Positions 1 through 5,805 of a DNA stretch of 6,530 nt are shown in pieces. The translations under genes were made by a program, and so were the position numbers. The DNA lies in contig CALGAR010000007.1 in NCBI GenBank assembly GCA_937959285.1, positions 1 to 6,530 of the forward strand, in the 5' to 3' direction. Each line of letters starts with the position of its first letter. Position 1 is the stretch's first letter. The notes below the pieces were generated by a model that was not told the DNA's origin, searched no databases, and saw only the letters and a program-made list of their open reading frames with translations. The stretch is from an uncultured Bryobacterales bacterium. GTDB lineage: Bacteria > Acidobacteriota > Terriglobia > Bryobacterales > Bryobacteraceae.

Positions 1-246
1 GCACGCCTGCTGGAGGAGACCCTGGAAATGAAGCGCCAGCTCGAGACGCGGAAGCTGGTGGAACGCGCAAAAGGCATCCTGCAATACCGCCATAATCTCA
101 CAGAAGAAGAAGCGTACCTCCGGTTGCGCAATGAAAGCCGGCGCCTCCGCCGGCCGATGCGCGATCTGGCTGAAGCGATCATCCTAGCTGAGGATCTCAG
201 CAGGAAGACCGAGGTTCGCGAAAGCACGAGTACGGATGCGGATTAA
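1..246 (+). CDS. ANTAR-domain response regulator, C-terminal part (5' end outside window)
   Basis: The reading frame is open from the first base and ends at TAA 244-246, so the start lies upstream and only the last 81 residues are visible. They begin with a short heptad-like helix (LLEETLEMKRQLE), followed by a typical ANTAR domain of about 55 residues: RKLVERAKGIL, then LTEEEAYLRLRNESRR, then DLAEAIILAEDL. The AKGIL core, the EEAY helix and the final AEAII helix are the family signature. ANTAR domains bind RNA with tandem hairpins and act as transcription antiterminators. They usually sit behind a receiver, pseudo-receiver, PAS or GAF domain, and the helix seen here would be the linker to it. 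The charged tail after the domain (about 12 residues) looks unstructured. Whether the missing N-terminus carries a phosphorylatable receiver cannot be told. The family call is firm; the target is unknown. Confidence 0.9.
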   Translation, partial: ARLLEETLEMKRQLETRKLVERAKGILQYRHNLTEEEAYLRLRNESRRLRRPMRDLAEAIILAEDLSRKTEVRESTSTDAD

Positions 247-258
247 CGGGCAACGATA

Positions 259-282
259 AAGGGGCGGAAACTCCCGTCCCTT
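259..282. terminator. Hairpin between convergent genes, possible terminator
   Basis: AAGGGGCGG (259-267) pairs with CCGTCCCTT (274-282) across the six-base loop AAACTC. The stem is 9 bp with one G-U pair when read on the plus strand. It lies 12 bp after the ANTAR stop and 36 bp beyond the end of the minus-strand barrel gene, where a shared terminator is expected. No proper T-run follows on either strand: only pyrimidine-rich TTCCCTTCC on plus and TTATCG on minus. On the minus strand the fourth inner pair becomes an A-C mismatch. Confidence 0.4.
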
Positions 283-318
283 CCCTTCCGATTTCCTCTG
301 GTTCCGCTGAAGAGATTG

Positions 319-2124
319 TCAGAAGATGAAGCTGAGCCCGCCACGAACCGCCCGCGGGGAGTGAATCAGCCGGACCGTCCGGCCGCTGGCGGTAGTCACC
401 GGCAAATAGCCATCAGCCAGAAGATTCCTGAGATCCGCGGTCGCTTCCAGACGTCCGGGCAGCCCGGTGTGGGGAATCGGCTGCCGGATATTCACGTTAA
501 AACCGGTCTGCGGAATGATGGACTGCGTGATGTAGGTGTGCACCGGCGTGAGAGCGCTGCCGTCCGTCCACTGGTAGCTTGTGGTGATGCGAGTGCCTGT
601 TATAGGCAGCAGTGTCGACACCCGGGTGTTCACCCAGTGACGCTGCACGCTTCGCAATTGCTGGCGTAACTGCGCGGCGTCTCCGATCGGCGGTCCGTCA
701 CTATCAATTCTCAGCGCTCCTCCCGTCCCGTACGCGATGCTCACAGTGACCCTGTCGCCGACTGCCTGCGTCACGCTGGCCATGAGTCCCCGGCTCCGGA
801 AGGTGCCGATGTTGAAAATGGAACTGTTCGAGGAGATATCCGGAAGCAGGTCGCTTGCGGCGAACACGCCGGCTGGCGTCGCCATCGTGAGAGCCGCATC
901 CGTAATCGTCTCCTGGTAGGCGCCCACGCTGTAGGTGCGCTCCCCGACCACCTTCTTGTAGCCGATCTCGAAGTTGTCTGCCCGCTGGACCCGTGCCCTG
1001 CCGTCTTTGAGCGAAACCCGCGGGAAAAGCGCAAGCGCAGCCAGGTCGTGCTGCAAATCCGACTCCAGGGAGCTATCCGCGCGAAGCAACTGCAAGGGAG
1101 GCGCGCCGCCGTTGTACCCCACCTGTACCGTTCCAAGGTCTCCCAGGCTGTAAGTCGCACGCGCAAAGGGACTGAAGAAGTTCAGCTTCTCGATGTACGT
1201 CACGGATTCCAGCGAGAAGCCGTACTCCAGCGTCAGGTCGTCCGTTACCTGATTCCGGTCATGGACCGCCACGGCAACGCTCCGGAGAATCGGGCGGTCC
1301 TGGCCCGGCAGCATCAGCGCGGTTCCCGTGCGGGCGGGCAGGAAGACCTGGCGCATGGTCAACTGTACTTCCGGGCTGATTCCGGATGGATCGGTCCGGC
1401 TGTAGCGGGTGCTGAATGCGGTAGCGGGAGCGCCGCTTTGCATGCCATATCCGAGGTTGCCGACGAATTGAAGCTGATTCGCTCCGAAGACCGAGGTCGC
1501 CAGCGCAAACGCCGTTCCGAGATCGGTTTCCTGGCCGAACGAAGAAGATCCGGCCTGATCGCCCGCTGAGACCTTGACGACGCCGCGTGTCGCCGAAAAT
1601 ACCTGAGACTCGGACTTGGCGGTCCGTTCATTGGGGTTAGGCAGGTCGATGCCGTTTGGGCGGTACCGAAGAACAGACCGGGTTGCGTTGGAGCTTCGCA
1701 AGACCCATTTCCAGTCGTCGCTAAGGAGTGAGCCTTGCCCAGGGGCAGAGTATACGAGTTCGATGGAGCTGAGAACGCTTGTCAGATTGATCGCCAGGAA
1801 GCTTCTCATGCCCGGCTGAACCTGGATGTTGTCCTTGACGGCGGGGACGAAGCTGGCGAGACTGACGCGCAGCGAGTAGGTGTCGGGTGGGAGGGAGTCG
1901 AAACCGAAGGCGCCTTTTTCGTTCGTGAGCGTGCGGCCGATCAGCTTGTCGTACCGGTTATACAACAGCACGGTCGCGCCCATCTGGGCGACTCCGGCCG
2001 AGTTACTGACAAACCCAACGAGGCTGCCCGTCAGGTCCATTGAGCCGGCGAAGCCCGAACCCGTACTCCAGATACAGCCGGCGAGGAGTCCGAGTCCTAG
2101 TTTCCATGCCTTCGCCATCATCAC
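319..2124 (-). CDS. Outer-membrane beta-barrel protein with N-terminal carboxypeptidase-regulatory-like domain (TonB-receptor-like, no visible plug)
   Basis: A 601-residue exported protein. The start is GTG 2124 or one of the two ATG codons directly after it (2121, 2118); an AGAGG Shine-Dalgarno at 2133-2137 does not decide between them. Residues 1-26 are a signal peptide with two readings: a lipobox LLAGC with Cys17, or ordinary signal peptidase cleavage after GFA (residue 26). Residues about 30-115 form a carboxypeptidase-regulatory-like beta-sandwich (GATVLLYNRYDKLIGRT, GAFGFDSLPPDTYSLRVSL). From about 170 to the end come alternating aromatic/polar beta-strands, including TonB-receptor-like stretches (DNFEIGYKKVVGERTYSVG; FNIGTFRSRGLMASV). 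The chain ends in LSFIF, with the terminal Phe expected of a barrel handled by the Bam machinery. I see no plug domain between sandwich and barrel, and the protein is short for the acidobacterial receptors with this architecture (often around 1000 residues). It lies 104 bp downstream of the GWxTD gene on the same strand, probably in one transcript. The transported or bound substrate is unknown. Barrel assignment is by pattern, not alignment. Confidence 0.75.
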   Translation of the reverse strand: MMMAKAWKLGLGLLAGCIWSTGSGFAGSMDLTGSLVGFVSNSAGVAQMGATVLLYNRYDKLIGRTLTNEKGAFGFDSLPPDTYSLRVSLASFVPAVKDNIQVQPGMRSFLAINLTSVLSSIELVYSAPGQGSLLSDDWKWVLRSSNATRSVLRYRPNGIDLPNPNERTAKSESQVFSATRGVVKVSAGDQAGSSSFGQETDLGTAFALATSVFGANQLQFVGNLGYGMQSGAPATAFSTRYSRTDPSGISPEVQLTMRQVFLPARTGTALMLPGQDRPILRSVAVAVHDRNQVTDDLTLEYGFSLESVTYIEKLNFFSPFARATYSLGDLGTVQVGYNGGAPPLQLLRADSSLESDLQHDLAALALFPRVSLKDGRARVQRADNFEIGYKKVVGERTYSVGAYQETITDAALTMATPAGVFAASDLLPDISSNSSIFNIGTFRSRGLMASVTQAVGDRVTVSIAYGTGGALRIDSDGPPIGDAAQLRQQLRSVQRHWVNTRVSTLLPITGTRITTSYQWTDGSALTPVHTYITQSIIPQTGFNVNIRQPIPHTGLPGRLEATADLRNLLADGYLPVTTASGRTVRLIHSPRAVRGGLSFIF

Positions 2125-2191
2125 TTGCGAAGCCTCTCAAAAACTTGTCAGCCTCTCGACAGGAACCAATCGAGGCGGCGGATCCTCGACC

Positions 2192-2216
2192 TCCGGGCCC
2201 TTTGCTAGGGCCCGGA
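2192..2216 (-). terminator. Perfect 9-bp GC hairpin between GWxTD and barrel genes (attenuator, processing or stability element)
   Basis: TCCGGGCCC (2192-2200) and GGGCCCGGA (2208-2216) form a perfect inverted repeat around the seven-base loop TTTGCTA. On the minus strand it begins 12 bases after the TAG stop (2229-2231) of the GWxTD gene. No T-run follows (the next bases are GGTCGAGG), so it is not a classical intrinsic terminator. A smaller inverted repeat, TCGAGG (2170-2175) with CCTCGA (2184-2189), lies just beyond it on the barrel-gene side. Candidate roles are partial termination that lowers barrel expression, or protection of the upstream mRNA from 3' exonucleases. Confidence 0.6.
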
Positions 2217-2228
2217 ATAGCCGAAATT

Positions 2229-3902
2229 CTATGTTACCGTAAATGTGGCGGCCTGATTGAGTTCCTGGTTCGTCTTCTTGTCCACCACCTTCATCTTCAG
2301 CGTGTACTGCCCCGGTTCCAGGTTCTGCAACGGAAGCAGCTTTTCGATGGTCACCTGAGTTGCGGACGCGCCTTCGATAGTGGCTGCGTCTTCCGTGAAC
2401 TTAAAGATCGACTCGTTGTTGCCGTTCTTCAGCACCTCATACTCGATGGTGGCAGACGGCTTTTGGGTCTTCTCGTCGGGGGTGAAATTGTAGAGCTGGA
2501 GGTAGATGCCCATCTTTTCATCCCGGCGGAATGTTTCGCTCAGCCTGGGACGCACTTTCGACGTTCCGATCACAAACTGGCCGGTTCCGATATTCCTCGT
2601 CGGAACCTTTTCGATCACGTCGGCCAGGATCAAGGAACTCGCTCCAAGCTTCTCCTCGTCGTAGCGCGGAACGTTCAGCGCCATCTCATAGTTGTTCATG
2701 TTGCCGCCCACGATGTCCTTGGCAACGATGTTCAGGCGGTACATGCCGGGCGCGAGCGGAATCGTCTTGTTGAATACCGACACGCCCTTCACGGCCTCCT
2801 GCAGATGCTCCGTGGGAACATCGACCGTGACGACCTCTTCAAACACATGCACCGGACGACGCGACATTGACGTAATCCGCGCATACACGTTGACGACGGC
2901 CTGCGATACGGGACCTTGCTGCTTGAATTGCAGGTCCTTCCGATTGAACTGGACCGTCAGGCTAGCCATGGAGGTCGAGCTCGTCATCCTCAGGAAGTCG
3001 GCGCGAACCTGCATCGGCAGCAGGTTGTAAATGATGCGGGAGTTTACCTGCGCTTCGAGGTCCTTGAACTTTACAGCAGGCGCCTTCTGGAGGTTCGCAT
3101 ACTGTTGCAGGCGTTCGAACTGGTTCATTCGCGCGGGCAGGGGCATCGTACCAGTGCCAAGCCTGGTGCCGTCGGTTCGATTGAACCGGTCGGCCTTGCT
3201 GGCAAGCCCCATTTGTTCCATCAGCGTCAGACCGGCTCCTGGCACCATCAGCAAAGCGTCCTTCTCTGACGGGTCCATCGTCATCCGGTACTCGCCGGTC
3301 ATTGTCGGATCGACAAATTCGATGATGACGTCCGTCCCAATTCCTTCGATCCAGCGATAGCGCCACTTTTCAAACGGGAACGTCGACGTCGTTCCGCCAC
3401 CCTCTTCAATCGGCCGCTCGTAGGTTCCGCCGGAGGGGTGGGACTCAATTTCGTCAGGCGGGCCGAAGGTAATGTAGATCCGGCCGCGATCTGTCTTCCA
3501 GCCCGGGATGCCTGACGCGAATCGCTCGTTCGCGTAAGCGATCCGGCGGTAATGTTCCTCTTTATACTCGTTCTCTACGGTATCCGGAGTGGGATCACGG
3601 CGAAGCCAGAACTGCTCGATGAACTGCTCCCGCTCCTCGTCGGTTGAAAGCCGCTTCCAGGCGCTCCGTTCCTCGTCGGTGATGATGTAGGCAACATCCT
3701 CGTTCAGCCACTTGCGGTAAGGCGTCTCTAACTCCTTCCGCAGTTTTTCTTCGCGCTTCCGCCGTTCCTTTTCGGACAGCGGCTTCGCAATTGTCTCGCG
3801 TGGCCCTTCGGCGCCCTTTTTCTTGTCGGCCGCCCAGCTCAGGTCACTCGACAAGAACAGAGCGGAGACTGAGCAAAACACTACAAACCGTTTCGCCTTC
3901 AT
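2229..3902 (-). CDS. GWxTD domain-containing exported protein
   Basis: A 557-residue protein read from ATG 3902. This start is preferred because the next residues form a clean signal peptide (MKAKRFVVFCSVSALFLSSD, cleavage after LSWA, residue 24). In addition, the best promoter would start transcription near 3935, downstream of the longer GTG option at 3989. An ATG at 3929 is possible but would bury the signal peptide. Residues 25-60 are a charged, Lys/Glu-rich helix. Residues about 60-150 are the GWxTD domain: WLNEDVAYIITDEER, FWLRRDPTP, ENEYKEEHYRRIAYANERF, then the defining GWKTD (residues 134-138, bases 3489-3503) and RIYITFGPPDEIE. The remainder is beta-rich, ending in an immunoglobulin-like segment (LEPGQYTLKMKVVDKK). 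The domain is named for its motif, its function is not established to my knowledge, and it is common in Acidobacteria. A periplasmic or outer-membrane-associated role with the downstream barrel is inference. Confidence 0.88.
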   Translation of the reverse strand: MKAKRFVVFCSVSALFLSSDLSWAADKKKGAEGPRETIAKPLSEKERRKREEKLRKELETPYRKWLNEDVAYIITDEERSAWKRLSTDEEREQFIEQFWLRRDPTPDTVENEYKEEHYRRIAYANERFASGIPGWKTDRGRIYITFGPPDEIESHPSGGTYERPIEEGGGTTSTFPFEKWRYRWIEGIGTDVIIEFVDPTMTGEYRMTMDPSEKDALLMVPGAGLTLMEQMGLASKADRFNRTDGTRLGTGTMPLPARMNQFERLQQYANLQKAPAVKFKDLEAQVNSRIIYNLLPMQVRADFLRMTSSTSMASLTVQFNRKDLQFKQQGPVSQAVVNVYARITSMSRRPVHVFEEVVTVDVPTEHLQEAVKGVSVFNKTIPLAPGMYRLNIVAKDIVGGNMNNYEMALNVPRYDEEKLGASSLILADVIEKVPTRNIGTGQFVIGTSKVRPRLSETFRRDEKMGIYLQLYNFTPDEKTQKPSATIEYEVLKNGNNESIFKFTEDAATIEGASATQVTIEKLLPLQNLEPGQYTLKMKVVDKKTNQELNQAATFTVT

Positions 3903-3941
3903 GGTTTTCACCGAATCCAGGACATACATCGAGCTATTCCG

Positions 3942-3970
3942 ATTGTAGGTCTGGCCGTAGGGGGCGTCAA
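3942..3970 (-). promoter_or_regulatory. Sigma-70-type promoter for the GWxTD/barrel unit
   Basis: On the minus strand, TTGACG (3970-3965) is followed after exactly 17 bases by TACAAT (3947-3942). Both hexamers match the consensus at five of six positions. Transcription would begin near 3935, giving a 5' leader of about 33 bases before ATG 3902. A weak GGTGA ribosome-site-like sequence precedes that ATG. This promoter lies inside the longer version of the reading frame that starts at GTG 3989, which argues against that start. Confidence 0.6.
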
Positions 3971-4020
3971 GGCACACTCGCTGTGCCACAAACTGTTAGA
4001 CCCTTTGGCCATAGCCTCAT

Positions 4021-4049
4021 TTCACCCCAGAAAATCCTGCCAGTATAAC
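4021..4049 (+). promoter_or_regulatory. Candidate sigma-70-type promoter for the small gene at 4051
   Basis: TTCACC (4021-4026) and TATAAC (4044-4049) are 17 bases apart, matching the consensus at four and five of six positions. Transcription would start near 4056, inside the first codons of the longest version of the following frame. That would favour the ATG at 4063 or a later start. It is arranged back to back with the GWxTD promoter, about 50 bp away. Confidence 0.4.
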
Positions 4050-4050
4050 G

Positions 4051-4368
4051 ATGCCGGGGCCGATGCGGTTACATCGAAGTGAGGAATGGGGATACAGATT
4101 CGCCGGATTCGTGCATAATAAAGTAGAAGAGCGGGAGGCCTTCTTGTATCATTACGACCCGGTAGCCGCGCTTGACGAGTTGAAAGAGGAAGCCATGCTG
4201 CCGAATCCAGTGCTCGTGCGCGACATGATCATCCGCTCCCGACTCTCGCCCGGCGAGGCGCTCCAGCTCAACCGCCAGTTCCAGAGATACCTCCAAGCCT
4301 TCGGAGACGCACAGTCGATTGCTCGATCCTTGTTAGAGGCGCTTGCCGGGGCTGCTCCTAAGTCCTAG
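4051..4368 (+). CDS. Small hypothetical protein, family not recognised
   Basis: A 105-residue frame ending at TAG 4366-4368. I recognise no family. The product is soluble-looking and charged, with no signal peptide, membrane span or Cys pair. The first half has a compact aromatic stretch (EWGYRFAGFVHNKVEEREAF). The second half is predicted helical, with regular amphipathic spacing (SPGEALQLNRQFQRYLQAFG, then SIARSLLEALAG). G/C-rich third positions in the second half suggest genuine coding. The start is uncertain: ATG 4051 has no good ribosome site and the candidate promoter would start transcription after it, so ATG 4063 fits better. ATG 4195 has a good AAGAGGA five bases upstream and could give a 57-residue product. 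It is transcribed away from the GWxTD gene, followed by a structured spacer. An overlapping minus-strand frame (4069-4296) is weaker. A real gene is likely but not certain. Confidence 0.5.
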   Translation: MPGPMRLHRSEEWGYRFAGFVHNKVEEREAFLYHYDPVAALDELKEEAMLPNPVLVRDMIIRSRLSPGEALQLNRQFQRYLQAFGDAQSIARSLLEALAGAAPKS

Positions 4369-4497
4369 AAAATGCGTCTGCCTGCCGGCAACTGCCCAGG
4401 ATGGCAGACCGGACAGCAGCGTTGCTTACGGTCGCTAAGGTTGCCCGTCGCGTAAGATCCGCTTGCTGCGGCGGACCGGCAATGGCTCGTTTGTTTC

Positions 4498-4536
4498 GAA
4501 GGGAATCCAGATCGTCTCGCCAATCATGATCCCTTC
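4498..4536 (+). other. Hairpin in the spacer, 9 bp with one bulge
   Basis: GAAGGG, bulged A, ATC (4498-4507) pairs with GAT CCCTTC (4528-4536) around a 20-base loop. It is the strongest of the three inverted repeats in this spacer and lies about 90 bases before the DUF2934 start. It may be a leader structure or a leaky terminator; the T6 run at 4553-4558 is displaced by 16 bases. Confidence 0.35.
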
Positions 4537-4581
4537 ACGGTATTGTCAAACATTTTTTACCAGAAATGTCGTAGGGCTGGC

Positions 4582-4589
4582 TATATAAA
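4582..4589 (+). promoter_or_regulatory. Possible -10 element for the DUF2934 gene
   Basis: TATATAAA stands out in an otherwise GC-rich region, 35 bases before ATG 4624. A -35 partner at proper spacing is not evident: TTTACC at 4556-4561 is 20 bases away from TATATA, longer than usual. If used, the leader would be about 30 bases and would contain GAGGAA (4608-4613), 10 bases before the start codon. Confidence 0.3.
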
Positions 4590-4623
4590 GGAAAATTCGC
4601 AGTTTGTGAGGAAACACTTCGAA

Positions 4624-5103
4624 ATGGCCAAAAAACGCAACGCTGACAAGGAACCTGTTGTGAAATCGGAGAATGCGGCGGCGCCTGTCGCTGCAAAGAT
4701 GGCCGCGCCGGCAAAGACCGCAAGAACGGCAGCGGCGGCCACCCACAAGGCTCCCGCAAAGCGGACAGCAAAGTCCTCGGCTAAGATTGCCGATCAAACC
4801 GACGTAAACACTTTGCAATCTGTACCCGTGGCCGGAGCCGCACCTGCACCTGCTCCGGAGCCCGCTCCGGCAAACCCGGACGTCATGCCGGAGGCGAGTG
4901 CGACCAATACAAGGGAGTCCATGACAAATCTGGCTGCCGCCGTCACGTTTGATTTGGAAGCGGAGCGTGAAGAAATCGCAAAACTTGCATACTCCTACTG
5001 GGAGATGCGAGGGGGCGTGCACGGCTACGCATTGGAGGACTGGCTGCGCGCCGAAGCAGAGATTCGGGCGAGGAAGCTCCGAGGTATCCAGGTACCCGGC
5101 TGA
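4624..5103 (+). CDS. DUF2934 domain-containing protein with Ala/Lys/Pro-rich N-terminal tail
   Basis: A 159-residue protein from ATG 4624, preceded by GAGGAA (4608-4613); an upstream in-frame TTG at 4543 is less likely, since it lacks a ribosome site. Residues 1-55 are basic and rich in Ala, Lys and Pro (AKMAAPAKTARTAAAATHKA), resembling histone-H1-like or AlgP-like tails that bind nucleic acid nonspecifically. Residues 69-85 are a Pro/Ala linker (APAPAPEPAPANP). Residues about 113-148 match DUF2934: REEIAKLAYSYWEMRGG, then HGYALEDWLRAEAEI, with the conserved AY.YW..RGG and EDWLRAEAE pattern. The domain is short, helical and of unknown function, and I know it mainly from Acidobacteria and Proteobacteria. 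A DNA- or RNA-associated role is inferred only from the basic tail. No signal peptide is present. It converges on lexA with a 17-bp gap, where a weak GGCG/CGCC hairpin (5104-5118) may serve both genes. Confidence 0.85.
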   Translation: MAKKRNADKEPVVKSENAAAPVAAKMAAPAKTARTAAAATHKAPAKRTAKSSAKIADQTDVNTLQSVPVAGAAPAPAPEPAPANPDVMPEASATNTRESMTNLAAAVTFDLEAEREEIAKLAYSYWEMRGGVHGYALEDWLRAEAEIRARKLRGIQVPG

Positions 5104-5118
5104 GGCGCTCCGGACGCC
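5104..5118. terminator. Weak hairpin between convergent DUF2934 and lexA genes
   Basis: GGCG (5104-5107) pairs with CGCC (5115-5118) around CTCCGGA, which contains the palindrome TCCGGA. It fills almost the whole 17-bp space between the two stop codons. The stem is only 4 bp and no T-run follows on either side, so a terminator role is tentative. Confidence 0.25.
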
Positions 5119-5120
5119 GT

Positions 5121-5747
5121 TCAACGATACTTGCGGAGAACGGCGAGGACTCGGCCCTGAATCTGCAAGGCCGACAAGGGAACCAGGATCGGCTCCATGG
5201 CAGCGTTCGCAGGCTGGAGCCGTGCCATGCCATCGGGCTCGCGATAGAAGCGCTTGAGCGTGGCTTCCGTGCCATTGATCAGCGCCACGACGATATCTCC
5301 GTCACGCGGCTCTGTGATCCGCTCCACGAGAACGTAATCGCCGCTGCAGATGTGATCGTCAATCATGGAGTCGCCGCGCACTTCCAGGGCGTAAGTGTCG
5401 GCGTGTCCGGCAAAGTCGGAGAGGACCAGCTTGTCCTGACCGGGGATCGCTTCCACCGGAGATCCTGCCGCAATCCGGCCTGCCAGCGGAAACTCCAGAG
5501 CCTGCTCGCTGCGCCGTTGCTGCAGCTCCTGCTGGTAGCGAGGTGTCAACTCCACGCTGCGGCTCTGATTGTAGCCCCGGCGGAGATAGTTCTTCGCCTC
5601 CAGCGTGGAAATGTGCTTGTGCACAGTCGCGAGCGACGCCAGTCGAAGACCGGCCGCAACCTCTTCATAGCTCGGACTATAGCCGTGCTCTTCCACAAAA
5701 GAGGCGATGAAATCGAGGACTTCCTTCTGTCTCTTGGTTAGTGCCAC
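5121..5747 (-). CDS. lexA: LexA repressor (SOS regulator, S24 family self-cleaving)
   Basis: A 208-residue LexA, the transcriptional repressor of the SOS DNA-damage response, inactivated by RecA-stimulated self-cleavage. Residues 1-65 are the winged helix domain (MALTKRQKEVLDFI; recognition-helix region ASLATVHKHISTLEAK). The cleavage site is Ala94-Gly95 in GRIAAGSP. The catalytic dyad is Ser127 (RGDSMID) and Lys165 (ATLKRF), equivalent to Ser119 and Lys156 of E. coli. All required residues are present, so the protein should cleave itself. I chose GTG 5747 because it gives the canonical MALTKRQ start and has GAGGG six bases upstream. A TTG at 5765 would add six residues but overlaps the likely -10 element. 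The recognition helix differs from that of E. coli, so its operator need not be CTGT-N8-ACAG. It lies downstream of the PBP4 and zinc-ribbon genes but has its own candidate promoter. Confidence 0.96.
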   Translation of the reverse strand: MALTKRQKEVLDFIASFVEEHGYSPSYEEVAAGLRLASLATVHKHISTLEAKNYLRRGYNQSRSVELTPRYQQELQQRRSEQALEFPLAGRIAAGSPVEAIPGQDKLVLSDFAGHADTYALEVRGDSMIDDHICSGDYVLVERITEPRDGDIVVALINGTEATLKRFYREPDGMARLQPANAAMEPILVPLSALQIQGRVLAVLRKYR

Positions 5748-5764
5748 AATCGTCCCTCGGGTCA

Positions 5765-5793
5765 ATTGTGGGCGAATAAAAAGGGAAAGTCAA
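5765..5793 (-). promoter_or_regulatory. Candidate lexA promoter
   Basis: On the minus strand, TTGACT (5793-5788) and CACAAT (5770-5765) are 17 bases apart, matching the consensus at five and four of six positions. Transcription would start near 5758, leaving a very short leader in which GAGGG lies almost at the 5' end. It is in the 57-bp gap between the zinc-ribbon stop and the lexA start, so lexA can be expressed apart from the upstream genes. Confidence 0.5.
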
Positions 5794-5805
5794 CCGTTAA
5801 CGTTT
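5792..5805. promoter_or_regulatory. Palindrome abutting the lexA -35 element, candidate LexA operator
   Basis: AACCGTTAACGTTT is a near-perfect palindrome: the inner eight bases CGTTAACG (5795-5802) are exact and only one of seven symmetric pairs fails. It lies directly beside and partly over the -35 hexamer (5788-5793) of lexA, where an autorepressor would be expected. It matches neither the E. coli nor the Bacillus LexA box, and I do not know an established acidobacterial consensus. The operator call is inferred from position and symmetry only. Confidence 0.35.

Larger units (their letters stand above)
4369..4623 (+). other. Structured non-coding spacer upstream of the DUF2934 gene
   Basis: No convincing gene is seen in these 255 bases. 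Three inverted repeats follow one another: GTCTGCC (4376-4382) with GGCAGAC (4403-4409), starting 7 bases after the preceding stop; CTTACG (4425-4430) with CGTAAG (4451-4456); and GAAGGG (4498-4503) with CCCTTC (4531-4536), the last extended by ATC/GAT with one bulged A. A run of six T lies at 4553-4558, too far from the last stem (16 bases) for a textbook terminator. The stretch could hold the terminator of the small gene, a structured 5' leader of the DUF2934 mRNA, or a small RNA. I recognise no known RNA family. Confidence 0.4.

Noticed and set aside
261..280. Hexaloop hairpin directly after the ANTAR gene as a possible ANTAR RNA target
   Set aside because: Known ANTAR targets are two tandem stems whose six-base loops have A at position 1 and G at position 4. 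Here there is one stem, and loop AAACTC has C at position 4; the other strand's loop GAGTTT also fails.
1048..1569. A 173-codon plus-strand open frame inside the barrel gene
   Set aside because: It is fully antisense to the barrel-coding frame, with no domain and no initiation signal.
2040..2870. A 276-codon plus-strand open frame opposite the 3' half of the GWxTD gene
   Set aside because: It lies antisense to a gene with clear family motifs, has no ribosome site or recognisable domain, and its composition (Arg, Leu, His, Val-rich) is typical of an antisense shadow in GC-rich DNA.
4526..4588. A 20-codon plus-strand mini-frame before the DUF2934 gene as a leader peptide
   Set aside because: It has no ribosome site and no run of a regulatory amino acid, and its start codon falls inside the loop of a hairpin.
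4543..4623. TTG 4543 as the start of the DUF2934 protein
   Set aside because: No Shine-Dalgarno precedes it, the likely -10 element lies downstream of it, and ATG 4624 has GAGGAA upstream and begins the basic tail.
4546..5124. A 192-codon minus-strand open frame opposite the DUF2934 gene
   Set aside because: It is rich in Cys and Arg, as expected from reading Ala/Lys-rich codons backwards, while the plus strand carries an unmistakable DUF2934 domain.
5352..5741. A 129-codon plus-strand open frame opposite lexA
   Set aside because: lexA on the minus strand has every catalytic residue; the opposite frame has no motif or ribosome site.
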